64,000 nt of DNA from CANGYM01 sp044372405 (GTDB lineage: Bacteria > Pseudomonadota > Alphaproteobacteria > JAJTHO01 > CANGYM01): positions 38,290 through 102,289 of the forward strand of contig JBILRW010000002.1 of NCBI GenBank assembly GCA_044372405.1, written 5' to 3'. This document shows positions 53,457 to 62,259 of the stretch, piece after piece. Positions within the stretch are counted from its first letter, which is position 1. Each line of letters opens with the position of its first letter. The notes beneath the pieces were generated by a model, which was not told the DNA's origin, made no database searches, and saw nothing but the letters and a program-made list of their open reading frames with translations. Made by a program: the position numbers and the translations under genes.

Positions 53457-54470
53457 TTACGCCTTGGTATTTGAGAATCCTGGGCTTCGCGTCGCATAAA
53501 AGCGTCGCATCATTTCCTCAGCCACCCCTTTGGCGGGATTTTCAAGAGGGATGGTTTCCCATGAGAGGTTAGGCGCAAACGGGACAAGGGATTTTTTTTC
53601 AATCAAGGCATCAAAAAGAGCGGCAAAAGGAATATGCGTTGAAGGACGAAAACGGTGGGGTGGAACGGGGTAATAGGCCACAGGTCTGCCGCTGCCCAGA
53701 GCCTCCGTGATCATGCTGATGGAATCTTGCGTCACAATCATGCGCTCGCAACACGCCAAGGCCCCCACAAAAGGATTGGCCTGGCCCTGTTGACCCCAAC
53801 TATAAAAACTGTGGGATCTTCCTTTCAGGGCTTTTTTCCACACAGAGACCAGGGTTTCCGGAGTTCTGCGACTTGTTAAAATAATCAAAGATCCCCCCTC
53901 CTGATCTTGCATGGCGCACAAATCTTTGATCATTTGGTGGATCATATCGTCTGTGAAACGATAATGACGAGAATCTCCCCCCAAAAAAACGGCTGTTTTG
54001 GGATAGGGCAGAAGGGCGAAATAGGGGGAAAACTGGTTAAAGGCTTCGCTCAAGCGTTGTTTTGTAATGCGGTGGGGGGCCCCCAGAGTTCTGAAAATGG
54101 CGGGGTGCTTGGGGGCCCGATCATGAACCGGCAAAACAACCATATCAAAATGGCTATACCCCAATTCAGGCCGCATCATATGACAAAGAAACGTTTTTTC
54201 CCCTGATTTACGTTTGATGGCCGCGGCAATGCGGGCCTGACGACGCCCCGCAGAAATCACAATATCTGGCCAGGGGGGCGACAGATCATGGCGATGGATC
54301 CCCAAAAAATTAAGCGGTAAAAATTCATTATACATCCTGGAAAAAAAATTGTAATGGATCGTTTTTGTGATGGCCGGATGAATCAGATAGCTGGCGATGC
54401 CCTCGACCTGACTGTTATTGCCAGGACGATGGTCGTGTAATCCCCAGATGATGGGCGCGCTATTTGTCAT
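53457..54470 (-). CDS. ELM1/DUF1022 family protein
   Basis: The 338-residue protein matches the ELM1/GRAM-type family found in alphaproteobacteria and plants, where ELM1 recruits fission dynamin to mitochondria. Visible family features are the N-terminal IIWGLHDHRPGNNSQVEGI, WPDIVISAGRRQARIAAAI, KTAVFLGGDSRHYRF and the MIVTQDSISMITEALGSGRP block, which resembles a glycosyltransferase GT-B nucleotide site. Bacterial function is unknown. Start at ATG 54470 gives the conserved N-terminus; the open frame runs 36 codons further. It is divergent from popZ. Confidence 0.82.
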   Translation of the reverse strand: MTNSAPIIWGLHDHRPGNNSQVEGIASYLIHPAITKTIHYNFFSRMYNEFLPLNFLGIHRHDLSPPWPDIVISAGRRQARIAAAIKRKSGEKTFLCHMMRPELGYSHFDMVVLPVHDRAPKHPAIFRTLGAPHRITKQRLSEAFNQFSPYFALLPYPKTAVFLGGDSRHYRFTDDMIHQMIKDLCAMQDQEGGSLIILTSRRTPETLVSVWKKALKGRSHSFYSWGQQGQANPFVGALACCERMIVTQDSISMITEALGSGRPVAYYPVPPHRFRPSTHIPFAALFDALIEKKSLVPFAPNLSWETIPLENPAKGVAEEMMRRFYATRSPGFSNTKA

Positions 54471-54515
54471 AAAGTTTTCATTTTTGTAAAAGTCTCTGCT
54501 CCCTTGTACGAAGAG

Positions 54516-54544
54516 TTGACGCATTCGTCCAGAGTGCGTATCGT
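54516..54544 (+). promoter_or_regulatory. Predicted promoter of popZ-comEC
   Basis: TTGACG (54516-54521) and TATCGT (54539-54544) are 17 bases apart and 27 bases before the popZ ATG. The -35 is close to consensus. It lies in the divergent gap with the ELM1-like gene. Confidence 0.65.
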
Positions 54545-54570
54545 GAAAAAAAGATAAGGGGAAGTGTGCC

Positions 54571-55533
54571 ATGAACACCGCCGAAAAACAGATTCAAGAA
54601 GAAGAGTCCATCGAGGGCATTTTGCTCTCTATCCGTGAGATTATGATGGCGGATGGAAAGCCAGAAACCCCCTCAAGCCGTTCTATGGATGATGCCCCCG
54701 TTTTGGATCTGACCCAATTGATTCGGGAAAATGGACAAATTCAGGAAATCCCTAAACCAAAAGCCCCAATACCGGAAAATATACTTAAAGAAATAGAAAA
54801 AAATGGAATAAAAAACAAAGAATTAGAAGAAAAAATTGCCAAGCAGAACGCCCAGCAGTATCAAAAAGAGCAGGAACAAGAAGAAGTCCTGACGGAATCC
54901 CAAGACGATTTTTCCGACAGTCATCCCCAGATTCAGGATGTTTTTTTAGGGGATGATCAAACCGCTCTGAATGAAATTGCGGATATGTTAGAGGAAGATC
55001 TGCCTGAAACCCAGGAACTGTGTGAAGAAACCGACGGTGACGATCTGGCCTTTCAAGATGACGACCTGATGGATCTTGAAAGCACAGATGCCTTTGAGCC
55101 GTTAAAAGAAGACGACGAAGTCGGACTGTTTTCTTTAGAAAACCTGGATGATGAACCCTTAGATAATGAACTCTTGGATTTGGGGGAAGAAACGGATGAT
55201 TTAACGGAATCCCTCTTGGCAGAAGACACGAAAGAGGAAAATCCTGATCAAGATGCCGCGTTATTGGGCCAAGATGCCCTGGCTTCCTCCCTTCGGGCCT
55301 TGGATCAACTGGATGTTGCCGTGTCCCAAACGCGGTTAAAGCCCGATCCTCTGTTTGATCAGGAAGATGCCCTAACCACCAACATCCCCAGTAAATCGCT
55401 GGAGGATGTGATTGTTCAGGCGGTTCAGCCCTATTTAAAGGCCTGGCTGAATACCCACCTGCCCACCATTGTGGAACAAAAAGTGCAGGAAGAAATCCGC
55501 CGCCTGGTGAACAAAAAACTGGGATCTTCGTGA
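54571..55533 (+). CDS. popZ: PopZ-type polar organising protein (DUF2497)
   Basis: PopZ forms a condensate at cell poles that anchors the chromosome and cell-cycle signalling proteins. The 320-residue protein has the short N-terminal helix (ESIEGILLSIREIMMADG), a very acidic disordered middle (about residues 100-240) and the C-terminal oligomerisation region (SLEDVIVQAVQPYLKAWLNT, then LPTIVEQKVQEEIRRLV), which is the DUF2497 signature. This three-part layout is that of Caulobacter PopZ with a longer acidic spacer. comEC overlaps its end by 4 bases. Confidence 0.9.
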   Translation: MNTAEKQIQEEESIEGILLSIREIMMADGKPETPSSRSMDDAPVLDLTQLIRENGQIQEIPKPKAPIPENILKEIEKNGIKNKELEEKIAKQNAQQYQKEQEQEEVLTESQDDFSDSHPQIQDVFLGDDQTALNEIADMLEEDLPETQELCEETDGDDLAFQDDDLMDLESTDAFEPLKEDDEVGLFSLENLDDEPLDNELLDLGEETDDLTESLLAEDTKEENPDQDAALLGQDALASSLRALDQLDVAVSQTRLKPDPLFDQEDALTTNIPSKSLEDVIVQAVQPYLKAWLNTHLPTIVEQKVQEEIRRLVNKKLGSS

Positions 55534-57467
55534 GGACATCCGGGGGATGGGGGGCCTTAGTGGGTTTTTCAGGGCGTCTGTTTATTTTTTTTATCCTTGC
55601 GGGATCTTTTCACGCCCACGCCGATGAGTTGGTGGGTCGCATTGACAGTTTAGATCCCCAGGGAAAACGGTTGCGGGCGATTATCACGCCCCTGATCCTG
55701 GAGCCGCCCCAAAAAACCCAGCGTTTGCGGTTGAGTCTGCCGGCCAAAAATAATTTAAACTTGCGCCCGGGCGATACGGTGAAAATGCTAGCCAAACTGT
55801 ATCCCCCGTATCCCCCTTTGGTCCCCGGGGGATTTGATTGGCAACAGTGGCTGTATCAAAACAACATCAGCCATATTGGCTATAGCATGGGCCGGGTGCA
55901 GCGACTCAGCCAGGACATTTCGGATCTTTCCCGCTGGCACCGTTTCCGCATCACCATAGAGCGCGCCCGTTATGATGTGACCCAGCGATGGACGCAGGCC
56001 GCGCCTGATACCGAAACAGGCGCGTTTGCCGCTGCCCTCTTTACCGGTATGCGCGGGGGAATCAGCGCCCCCCTGATTGAATCCATGCGGGTGGCGGGAT
56101 TGACGCACATGCTTTCCATTTCAGGGCTGCATATGTCTTTGGTGGCGGGGTTGGTGTATTTAACCATCCGTTATGCCCTGGCCCTGTTTGTGTTTCGTTT
56201 CCCTGTCAAGGCTGTGGCCGCCCTGATCGCCTGGGTTTTTTCCCTTATTTATCTGGCATTTAGTGGGGCGGATATTCCGACGCAGCGATCCTTTATTATG
56301 ATCAGTCTGGTGCTGCTGGCTGTGGTGACGGATCGACAGCCGTTTTCGCTGTGGACGGTTTTTGTATCGGCGTTCCTGGTTTTGTCCATGGACCATCGGG
56401 CACTGAGCAATCCTGGATTTCAAATGTCCTATATGGCTGTGATCAGTTTGATTTTGTATTATCAACGTCATCGCCCGATGTTCGAGGCCGAAAGCACCCG
56501 CCTGCGCACGGCGGCCCTGTATTTTTACGGTCTGTTCATTTCCACGTTTTGGGTGAACATCACCACGGCCCCCATTGTGGCGTGGCATTTTTACCGATTT
56601 TCTTCCTATGGCCCTTTGGCCAATATGGTGGCCATTCCTTTAAGTTCTTTTTTTCTGATGCCGCTGATTATTTTGTCGGCGCTGGCCACGCCCTTTGGGC
56701 TGGAGGGACCCTTTTTATGGCTGTTTTCCCTGGGGGCCCAACCGTTATTTGATTTAACCTATGCCATTGAGTCCTGGCCCGCTGCCAATATTTTACTCGG
56801 GGCCTATGACAAGCGGGCGTTTTTTGGCTTTGTCGTGGCGGGATTTTTGTTTTTGTTTTTGCGGGGATGGTGGCGGCTTTTCACGCTTTTACCCATTGCC
56901 TTGGCTGCATTTTTTATTTCAACCATGGTGCGGGCGGATTTATTGATCAGTCATGATGGGCGTCATTTGGTGAAAATTGCGCCGCACGCCCTAACCATTT
57001 ACACGCGCCGTCCCAACGATTTCATGTTTGAAAAATGGGCGGATTATTGGGGCGTTATCATGGATGATGTCACCATCATCCCGCTGATGGAAAAGGACGC
57101 CCCGGCGGATTTATGCTCCGATAAGCTATGCTTGATTGAATACAGCCCTGGTCATCTGGCCGCTATGCCCTTAAGTGCCGCCGCCCTAACCGCCGGATGC
57201 GCCCGAACGGACTTAGATTTTCTCATCACCCCCTATACGGCCCCTGAAGGGTGCAAAGCCAAAACGGTTTTGGATCGTTCGGTATTTAATCAAAGAGGGG
57301 CGCATTTGATTTGGCTGAATCCGTACCGCGTTTTGACGGATTATGATGTGCGGGGGCCTCGGCCGTGGAATCACTACGGAAAGGAAGCTACGCCTTCATC
57401 GCCATGGCCACGTCCAACATCCGATGGGAAAAGCCCCATTCGTTATCATACCACGACAGAACCTTAA
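55530..57467 (+). CDS. comEC: ComEC/Rec2-type DNA uptake channel protein
   Basis: ComEC carries single-stranded DNA across the inner membrane during transformation. The 645-residue polytopic protein has an N-terminal signal/anchor, a DUF4131-like OB region (about residues 25-130) and the Competence domain with GLTHMLSISGLHMSLVAGL and many helices. The C-terminal segment lacks a recognisable metallo-beta-lactamase HxHxDH motif, so it would be the nuclease-less form. The GTG start overlaps popZ (GTGA). The 3' end overlaps gap on the opposite strand by 80 bases, and the last ~25 residues look non-conserved. Without other com genes, uptake is unproven. Confidence 0.88.
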   Translation: MRTSGGWGALVGFSGRLFIFFILAGSFHAHADELVGRIDSLDPQGKRLRAIITPLILEPPQKTQRLRLSLPAKNNLNLRPGDTVKMLAKLYPPYPPLVPGGFDWQQWLYQNNISHIGYSMGRVQRLSQDISDLSRWHRFRITIERARYDVTQRWTQAAPDTETGAFAAALFTGMRGGISAPLIESMRVAGLTHMLSISGLHMSLVAGLVYLTIRYALALFVFRFPVKAVAALIAWVFSLIYLAFSGADIPTQRSFIMISLVLLAVVTDRQPFSLWTVFVSAFLVLSMDHRALSNPGFQMSYMAVISLILYYQRHRPMFEAESTRLRTAALYFYGLFISTFWVNITTAPIVAWHFYRFSSYGPLANMVAIPLSSFFLMPLIILSALATPFGLEGPFLWLFSLGAQPLFDLTYAIESWPAANILLGAYDKRAFFGFVVAGFLFLFLRGWWRLFTLLPIALAAFFISTMVRADLLISHDGRHLVKIAPHALTIYTRRPNDFMFEKWADYWGVIMDDVTIIPLMEKDAPADLCSDKLCLIEYSPGHLAAMPLSAAALTAGCARTDLDFLITPYTAPEGCKAKTVLDRSVFNQRGAHLIWLNPYRVLTDYDVRGPRPWNHYGKEATPSSPWPRPTSDGKSPIRYHTTTEP

Positions 57468-58386
57468 TCATCTCCCCCACCTGGCGGGTTTGGGTGGCAT
57501 CAAAAATGGAGCTTTCCGACGCATGATTAAAATCAACGGATACCAGCGGCAGGGTGTTCACGGAGAGAACCCCCTTCATCGTTCCTTCGGCGGCGCGGTG
57601 CATGGCCTCGTGAATGTCGGGAATGGAGACCGTTCTTTCCGGTAAAAAGGTTAAATCCACCACAGAAACATTGGGCACAGGCACGCGCAGGGCAAAACCG
57701 TCGAGTTTGCCTTTTAATTGGGGCAATACCAAGGCCACGGCCTTGGCCGCGCCGGTACTGGTGGGAATCATGGACGCCCCCGCCGTACGGGCCCGCCGAA
57801 AATCCCGATGGTTGCCGTCCAGAATTCTTTGATCGTTGGTATAGGCATGAATGGTGGTCATGATGCCCGATCGAATGCCGCACAGCCGATCCAAAACCGC
57901 CGCCACAGGGGCCAAACAGTTGGTGGTGCATGACGCATTGGACACAATACGGTGTTCCCCCGTCACATTCCCATGATTCACCCCATAAACCACAGTAATA
58001 TCCGCATCATCTGCAGGGGCAGAGATCAGCACCCGCCCCGCCCCCGCCGCCAAATGCATCATGGCGCCGGCGCGGTTGGCAAATTTTCCCGTGCATTCCA
58101 TCACCACATCCACGCCCAAATCCCCCCAGGGCAGTGTTTCCGGCGTATTTTCCGCAAACATAGCGATGGTGTGTTTTCCCACCGTCAAGGTGTTATCCCC
58201 CTGGATCACGGGGGTATTCAAACGCCCATGAACCGAATCAAATTGTAACAAATGGGCATTGCTGGCGATGCCGCCGCGGTCGTTAATGGCGACAATCTGG
58301 ACATCATCCCCGGGACGATCCAGTAAGGCCCGAACCACCAAACGGCCAATACGTCCAAACCCATTAATGGCGATGCGTTGTGTCAT
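57388..58386 (-). CDS. gap: Glyceraldehyde-3-phosphate dehydrogenase
   Basis: GAPDH oxidises glyceraldehyde-3-phosphate in glycolysis/gluconeogenesis. The 332-residue protein begins with the NAD-binding INGFGRIGRLVVRA and has the active-site C153 in SNASCTTNCLAPV and the C-terminal SWYDNEWGFSHRM. Start at ATG 58386 was chosen; the frame has five more codons. No pgk or tkt gene is next to it. Its 3' end overlaps the convergent comEC by 80 bases. Confidence 0.97.
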   Translation of the reverse strand: MTQRIAINGFGRIGRLVVRALLDRPGDDVQIVAINDRGGIASNAHLLQFDSVHGRLNTPVIQGDNTLTVGKHTIAMFAENTPETLPWGDLGVDVVMECTGKFANRAGAMMHLAAGAGRVLISAPADDADITVVYGVNHGNVTGEHRIVSNASCTTNCLAPVAAVLDRLCGIRSGIMTTIHAYTNDQRILDGNHRDFRRARTAGASMIPTSTGAAKAVALVLPQLKGKLDGFALRVPVPNVSVVDLTFLPERTVSIPDIHEAMHRAAEGTMKGVLSVNTLPLVSVDFNHASESSIFDATQTRQVGEMIKVLSWYDNEWGFSHRMLDVAMAMKA

Positions 58387-58466
58387 GATGGCCCCCCACA
58401 AATAATCCCGATAAAGAAGGGTGGATATACTGGGTTTAGGGCAAAAAATCCAGTGTTTGTTGGGGG

Positions 58467-58543
58467 CGGAGGACAGGGGACAGAAGACAGGGGACAGGGG
58501 AAAAACGGGGATCCGTCCTCGGTCCTCCGTCCCCCGTCCTCCG
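58467..58543. repeat. GGACAGGGGACAG-type low-complexity imperfect palindrome
   Basis: The left half is built of GGACAGGGGACAG-like units. The right half is its approximate reverse complement (CCGTCCTC, CCCCCGTCCTCCG), with most differences being G/A. It lies in the 163-base gap between gap and the unknown 142-residue gene. A related GTGACAGGTGACAGG string ends the radA gene. Such purine-rich repeats occur dispersed in many genomes. Confidence 0.7.
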
Positions 58544-58549
58544 ATTGCA

Positions 58550-58978
58550 TCATCCCGCCAGGGCCATGTCCTCTGGCTCTTTCCCGGAAATCAGAACACG
58601 ATTTTCCCGCAGCCATTTGGCCAAATCCGCCGCATGGTTTTTGTATGTTTGAACATCCAGAAGTTCTTGCTGCAACGTCACTTCCCGGGCATCCAAACGG
58701 CTGCCATTCAGGCCAAAGGTCACGGCAATCAGGGCAACGCCCATGGGGAGGGTATCCTCACCAAAGCACCCCTTGCGCATCACCTGAAACACATACTGTG
58801 CGGCGAGATCCTCAAGATCACCGCCTTTAACAACGGATTCCCGCCAGGCCACGGTCAGGGTGGACTCCAAGACCGCCTTCAGTGTGGTGGTATCCTGGGG
58901 TAGCGTCCGTTCCCGGTTTTCTAAAAAACGATTGTATAAACGGATGATCAGGCTTGCATCTAATTTTTCAAATGACAT
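58550..58978 (-). CDS. Unknown protein paired with an AbrB-type gene
   Basis: The 142-residue protein is predicted mostly helical, without signal peptide or membrane segment (LIIRLYNRFLENRERTLP, then a QQELLDVQTYKNHAADL stretch). I do not recognise the family. It follows the AbrB-type gene by 12 bases and is therefore probably translated from the same message. Position and size would fit a toxin partner, but it has no PemK/MazF or PIN features. A GGACAGGGG-type repeat follows its stop. Confidence 0.6.
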   Translation of the reverse strand: MSFEKLDASLIIRLYNRFLENRERTLPQDTTTLKAVLESTLTVAWRESVVKGGDLEDLAAQYVFQVMRKGCFGEDTLPMGVALIAVTFGLNGSRLDAREVTLQQELLDVQTYKNHAADLAKWLRENRVLISGKEPEDMALAG

Positions 58979-58990
58979 GGGGTTTCTCCC

Positions 58991-59215
58991 TTAAGCAGCG
59001 ACAGAAAATAGGGTGGGGTAACGACGAACGGCGGCATCGTACAGGGCAACGTAATCTTGCCAGGGGCCGTTGGTGCCGTAAACCTCGATATGGTCCCCCA
59101 CAATTTTCACAATCAGGTCATCCCCCAGATCCCATCCCATCTGATGGGCCATGGCGCGGGTCAGGGTCATGGCGTTGGTATTGCCCTGGCGGCTGAGTTT
59201 CGTTTTATGTTCCAT
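58991..59215 (-). CDS. AbrB/MazE-type DNA-binding protein
   Basis: The 74-residue protein has an N-terminal SpoVT-AbrB swapped-hairpin domain (KLSRQGNTNAMTLTRAM, then GWDLGDDLIVKIVGDHIEVY). This fold is typical of MazE-like antitoxins and transition-state regulators. The C-terminal 25 residues would be the partner-binding or dimer extension. The downstream unknown gene is 12 bases away. The divergent PAP2 gene starts 58 bases from its ATG. Confidence 0.78.
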   Translation of the reverse strand: MEHKTKLSRQGNTNAMTLTRAMAHQMGWDLGDDLIVKIVGDHIEVYGTNGPWQDYVALYDAAVRRYPTLFSVAA

Positions 59216-59273
59216 TTGTGTTTTCCTGTCTTGGCGTTAGGATGGCTCTGTTTTTCGTTTTTGAAGGATCGTT

Positions 59274-59996
59274 ATGATCGACCCCCCGGTGAAACACACC
59301 AAACCACATCATTCTGAACGATTCGTTAATGGACGGATTCTTTCTCTGTGGATTGTTTTGTTTGGGGTGTGTTTGGTTTATGTGGATCCCATAGCCCTAA
59401 CCTATGTAGCCCAGCTTCAGGGGCAAGAGCGTTATATCCAAATCATTCATCCCGTGATGGAGGGCATCACCACCCTGGGCATGGCGCGGTTGTACTTGGT
59501 GCCGTGTCTGATTTTGACGGGTGTTTTTTTATTTAAGGGGCGCAAACATCCCTTATCCATGATTTTGCGTCCGTTGCCATCGTTACCCTTTTTTATTCAG
59601 GCCGTGCTGATATTGCCGGTGATGCTATTTTTGGCGAAAATCACCAAAATTCTGATTGGTCATGCTCGCCCCCAAACGTTGTTGGCCATGCCCAGTCCCC
59701 CGCCGTTCTGGGAACAGTATTATGGGCTGATGATCCAGGATGCGTTTCACGCATTCCCCTCGGGCCACACCACCACGGCGTTGACCATGGCCCTGCTGGT
59801 GGCCCGATTTTATCCACGTTTGGCGTGGCCGGCCTATGTTTTGGTGGGGGGTGTGATGCTATCCCGTGTTTTATTACTGGAACATGAGGTCAGTGACGTG
59901 GTGGGCACCGTGATTTTTGTCATGGTTCTTGTGCCGTTGATCCACCGCAGCTGGGACTTTTTTCGGGCTTTGATAGCCGTTAAGCCGGAACGCTGA
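59274..59996 (+). CDS. PAP2 superfamily membrane phosphatase
   Basis: The 240-residue six-helix membrane phosphatase shows all three catalytic motifs: KILIGHARP (KX6RP), AFPSGHTTT (PSGH) and SRVLLLEHEVSD (SRX5HX3D). Substrates of the family include undecaprenyl pyrophosphate and phosphatidic acid or lipid A phosphates; the exact one is unclear. AAGGA before the ATG supports the start. It stands alone between the AbrB cassette and the cvpA promoter. Confidence 0.88.
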   Translation: MIDPPVKHTKPHHSERFVNGRILSLWIVLFGVCLVYVDPIALTYVAQLQGQERYIQIIHPVMEGITTLGMARLYLVPCLILTGVFLFKGRKHPLSMILRPLPSLPFFIQAVLILPVMLFLAKITKILIGHARPQTLLAMPSPPPFWEQYYGLMIQDAFHAFPSGHTTTALTMALLVARFYPRLAWPAYVLVGGVMLSRVLLLEHEVSDVVGTVIFVMVLVPLIHRSWDFFRALIAVKPER

Positions 59997-60067
59997 TGTT
60001 TTTGTCATTTGCCATAGCGATACGTTGAAAGCCCACAGATGATTTTGCCCGGATGCCCAAAATGTTG

Positions 60068-60096
60068 TTGGTAAACGGTGGTTTTTTCTATATACA
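60068..60096 (+). promoter_or_regulatory. Predicted promoter of cvpA-purF-tatA-pdxJ-acpS
   Basis: TTGGTA (60068-60073) and TATACA (60091-60096) are 17 bases apart, 39 bases before the cvpA ATG. A strong GGGGAGG ribosome binding site precedes cvpA. No purine riboswitch-like structure is evident between them. Confidence 0.65.
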
Positions 60097-60135
60097 AAGG
60101 ATCTTAAGACTTATTGATATAGGGGAGGCACAATC

Positions 60136-60819
60136 ATGGCAGCAGAACAAGCCGCGGCAGTCACGCCCTATGCCCTGCATGTGATTGATGTGGTGGCCCT
60201 TGGCATTATTGCCACATCGGCCATTGTGGCCTCGTTTCGGGGATTTACGCGGGAATTTTTTGGCGTGGGGGCCTGGGTTGCGGGTTTATTCGCGGGGGCT
60301 TATGGCACCAAGGCGACGTTTCCTTTTTGGAAACAAGCCTTTCAGAATGATCTTTTGGCCAACATCACCGGATTTATTGTCTTTTTTATTTTAACCCTGA
60401 CACTGTGTATGGTGATCAGCCAAAAGGTGGTCAGTCGCCTGGGGGATAGTCCGCTGAATATCCTGGATCGCAGTGCGGGCTTTTTGTTTGGCTTTGCCCG
60501 TGGTATGGTGATTTTGGGTTTGATCTATCTGGTCATTTCCAGTTTTGCCAAAACCGATAAAGATTTGCCCGATTGGGCCAAACAATCCCGCTTTTTGCCA
60601 CAAATTCAGCAGACGGCCAAACTATTGGTCAAAATGCTGCCCTATGATGACAAGCCCAAAAAGGACAAGGACGGTAAACCCATTGACCCCAACGCCAAAC
60701 CAGGGGAAGAAGCCCCTGCCGATGATGCGGCTCAGGAAGGGGATGCCGCCAAAGAGCCCGCCTATAGCGGCCAGCAGCGGGGGGAAATGGATCAGATGGT
60801 CAACACGGTGGATGAATAG
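60136..60819 (+). CDS. cvpA: CvpA family inner-membrane protein
   Basis: The 227-residue product is a membrane protein with four N-terminal transmembrane helices (residues ~15-135) matching the CvpA family (GIIATSAIVASFRGFTREFF, then LNILDRSAGFLFGFARGM). A long charged cytoplasmic tail rich in Asp, Lys and Pro follows (residues 165-227). CvpA affects envelope homeostasis and colicin V production in E. coli and is often found directly upstream of purF, as here (15-base gap). Confidence 0.9.
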   Translation: MAAEQAAAVTPYALHVIDVVALGIIATSAIVASFRGFTREFFGVGAWVAGLFAGAYGTKATFPFWKQAFQNDLLANITGFIVFFILTLTLCMVISQKVVSRLGDSPLNILDRSAGFLFGFARGMVILGLIYLVISSFAKTDKDLPDWAKQSRFLPQIQQTAKLLVKMLPYDDKPKKDKDGKPIDPNAKPGEEAPADDAAQEGDAAKEPAYSGQQRGEMDQMVNTVDE

Positions 60820-60834
60820 TTAGGTTCTTTTTTT

Positions 60835-62241
60835 ATGACAGATCGCTTAGGCGAAGAATGTGGTGTTTTTGGGATCTGGGGCTGTGAAGAGGCCTCGGCC
60901 CACACGGTTTTGGGCCTGCACGCTATGCAGCATCGGGGGCAAGAGGCCGCCGGCATTGTCTCCCTTAACCAAGGTGTTTTTCACCTGCAAAAACATCCGG
61001 GCCTGGTGGGGGATGCGTTTTCTTCAGAAGGGATCATGGCGCAACTCCCGGGATCAGCCGCCATTGGCCATGTTCGTTATTCCACAACGGGGGATAGCTC
61101 GCAGCAAAACATTCAGCCGTTTTATGCAGAGCTGGCTATGGGACCCGTGGCCCTGGCCCATAACGGCAATCTCACCAATGCCTTAACCTTGCGCCGCGAT
61201 TTGGTGCAAAAAGGGCATATTTTTCATTCCAGCTCGGATACTGAGGTTTTGCTGCACCTCATGGCGCGCCCGGGGGGTTCCTCAAAACATTGGACCGAAA
61301 CCCTAAAACATGCTCTCTCCCACATTGAGGGGGCCTATTCCCTGGTGATGCTGACCAAGGACGCCCTTTACGGCATTCGGGATCCCTGGGGATTGCGGCC
61401 CTTGGTGCTGGGGCAACGCAATGGGACGTTTGTGCTGGCATCGGAATCCTGCGCCCTGGATATTATGGGCGCCACGCTGATTCGGGATGTGGCACCCGGT
61501 GAGTTGATTGTCATTGATGGGGCAGGAATGAAAAGCCTGAATGTATTGCCCAAGGCTCCGTCGAAATTTTGTATTTTTGAGTATATTTATTTCTCCCGCC
61601 CCGACAGCGTCATTGAGGGGAACAGCGTTTATGATGTCCGCAAAAACATTGGCCGCGAACTGGCGGAGGAAAGCCCTGTTCTGGCCGATGTGGTGGTTCC
61701 CGTTCCGGATTCCGGGGTGCCGGCCGCGCTGGGATATGCACAATCCTCGGGCATTCCCTTTGATCTTGGCATCATTCGCAATCATTATGTGGGCCGGACG
61801 TTCATTGAGCCCACCCAAAGCATCCGCCTGCTGGGGGTGAAATTGAAGCACAACCCCAACAAAATGTTTTTGCAGGGAAAACGGGTGATTTTGGTGGATG
61901 ACAGCATCGTGCGCGGGACCACGTCCATGAAGATCGTTTCCATGGTCCGTGCTGCCGGGGCCACAGAAATTCATATGCGCATTGCCAGCCCGCCCACAAC
62001 GCACTCGTGCTTTTATGGCGTGGATACGCCCAGCCGGGATCATCTGATGGCGGCCCATCTGTCCACCGCAGAAATGGCGCAAAAAATTGGTGTGGATAGT
62101 TTGGCCTTTATCAGTTTGGACGGCCTGTACCGCGCTGTGGGTCAATCTCGCCGGGATACGGGGGCCCCGCAGTATTGTGATGCGTGTTTTACAGGGGAAT
62201 ATCCCATTCCCCTGACCGATGTAACGCAACAGCTTGTTTAA
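60835..62241 (+). CDS. purF: Amidophosphoribosyltransferase PurF
   Basis: PurF commits PRPP to purine synthesis by making phosphoribosylamine. The 468-residue protein begins with a short propeptide ending at the N-terminal nucleophile cysteine (RLGEECGVFGIWG; Cys9). It then shows the glutaminase domain (HAMQHRGQEAAGI) and the phosphoribosyltransferase PRPP loop VILVDDSIVRGTTSMKIV. It lies after cvpA; purE, purK and purF are all in this window but in separate places. Confidence 0.97.
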   Translation: MTDRLGEECGVFGIWGCEEASAHTVLGLHAMQHRGQEAAGIVSLNQGVFHLQKHPGLVGDAFSSEGIMAQLPGSAAIGHVRYSTTGDSSQQNIQPFYAELAMGPVALAHNGNLTNALTLRRDLVQKGHIFHSSSDTEVLLHLMARPGGSSKHWTETLKHALSHIEGAYSLVMLTKDALYGIRDPWGLRPLVLGQRNGTFVLASESCALDIMGATLIRDVAPGELIVIDGAGMKSLNVLPKAPSKFCIFEYIYFSRPDSVIEGNSVYDVRKNIGRELAEESPVLADVVVPVPDSGVPAALGYAQSSGIPFDLGIIRNHYVGRTFIEPTQSIRLLGVKLKHNPNKMFLQGKRVILVDDSIVRGTTSMKIVSMVRAAGATEIHMRIASPPTTHSCFYGVDTPSRDHLMAAHLSTAEMAQKIGVDSLAFISLDGLYRAVGQSRRDTGAPQYCDACFTGEYPIPLTDVTQQLV

Positions 62242-62259
62242 TGAAGGGAGTCACCTGTT

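Noticed and set aside
61303..62229. 308-residue ORF antisense to purF
   Set aside because: Shadow of a well conserved purF frame; no family features and no start signals.
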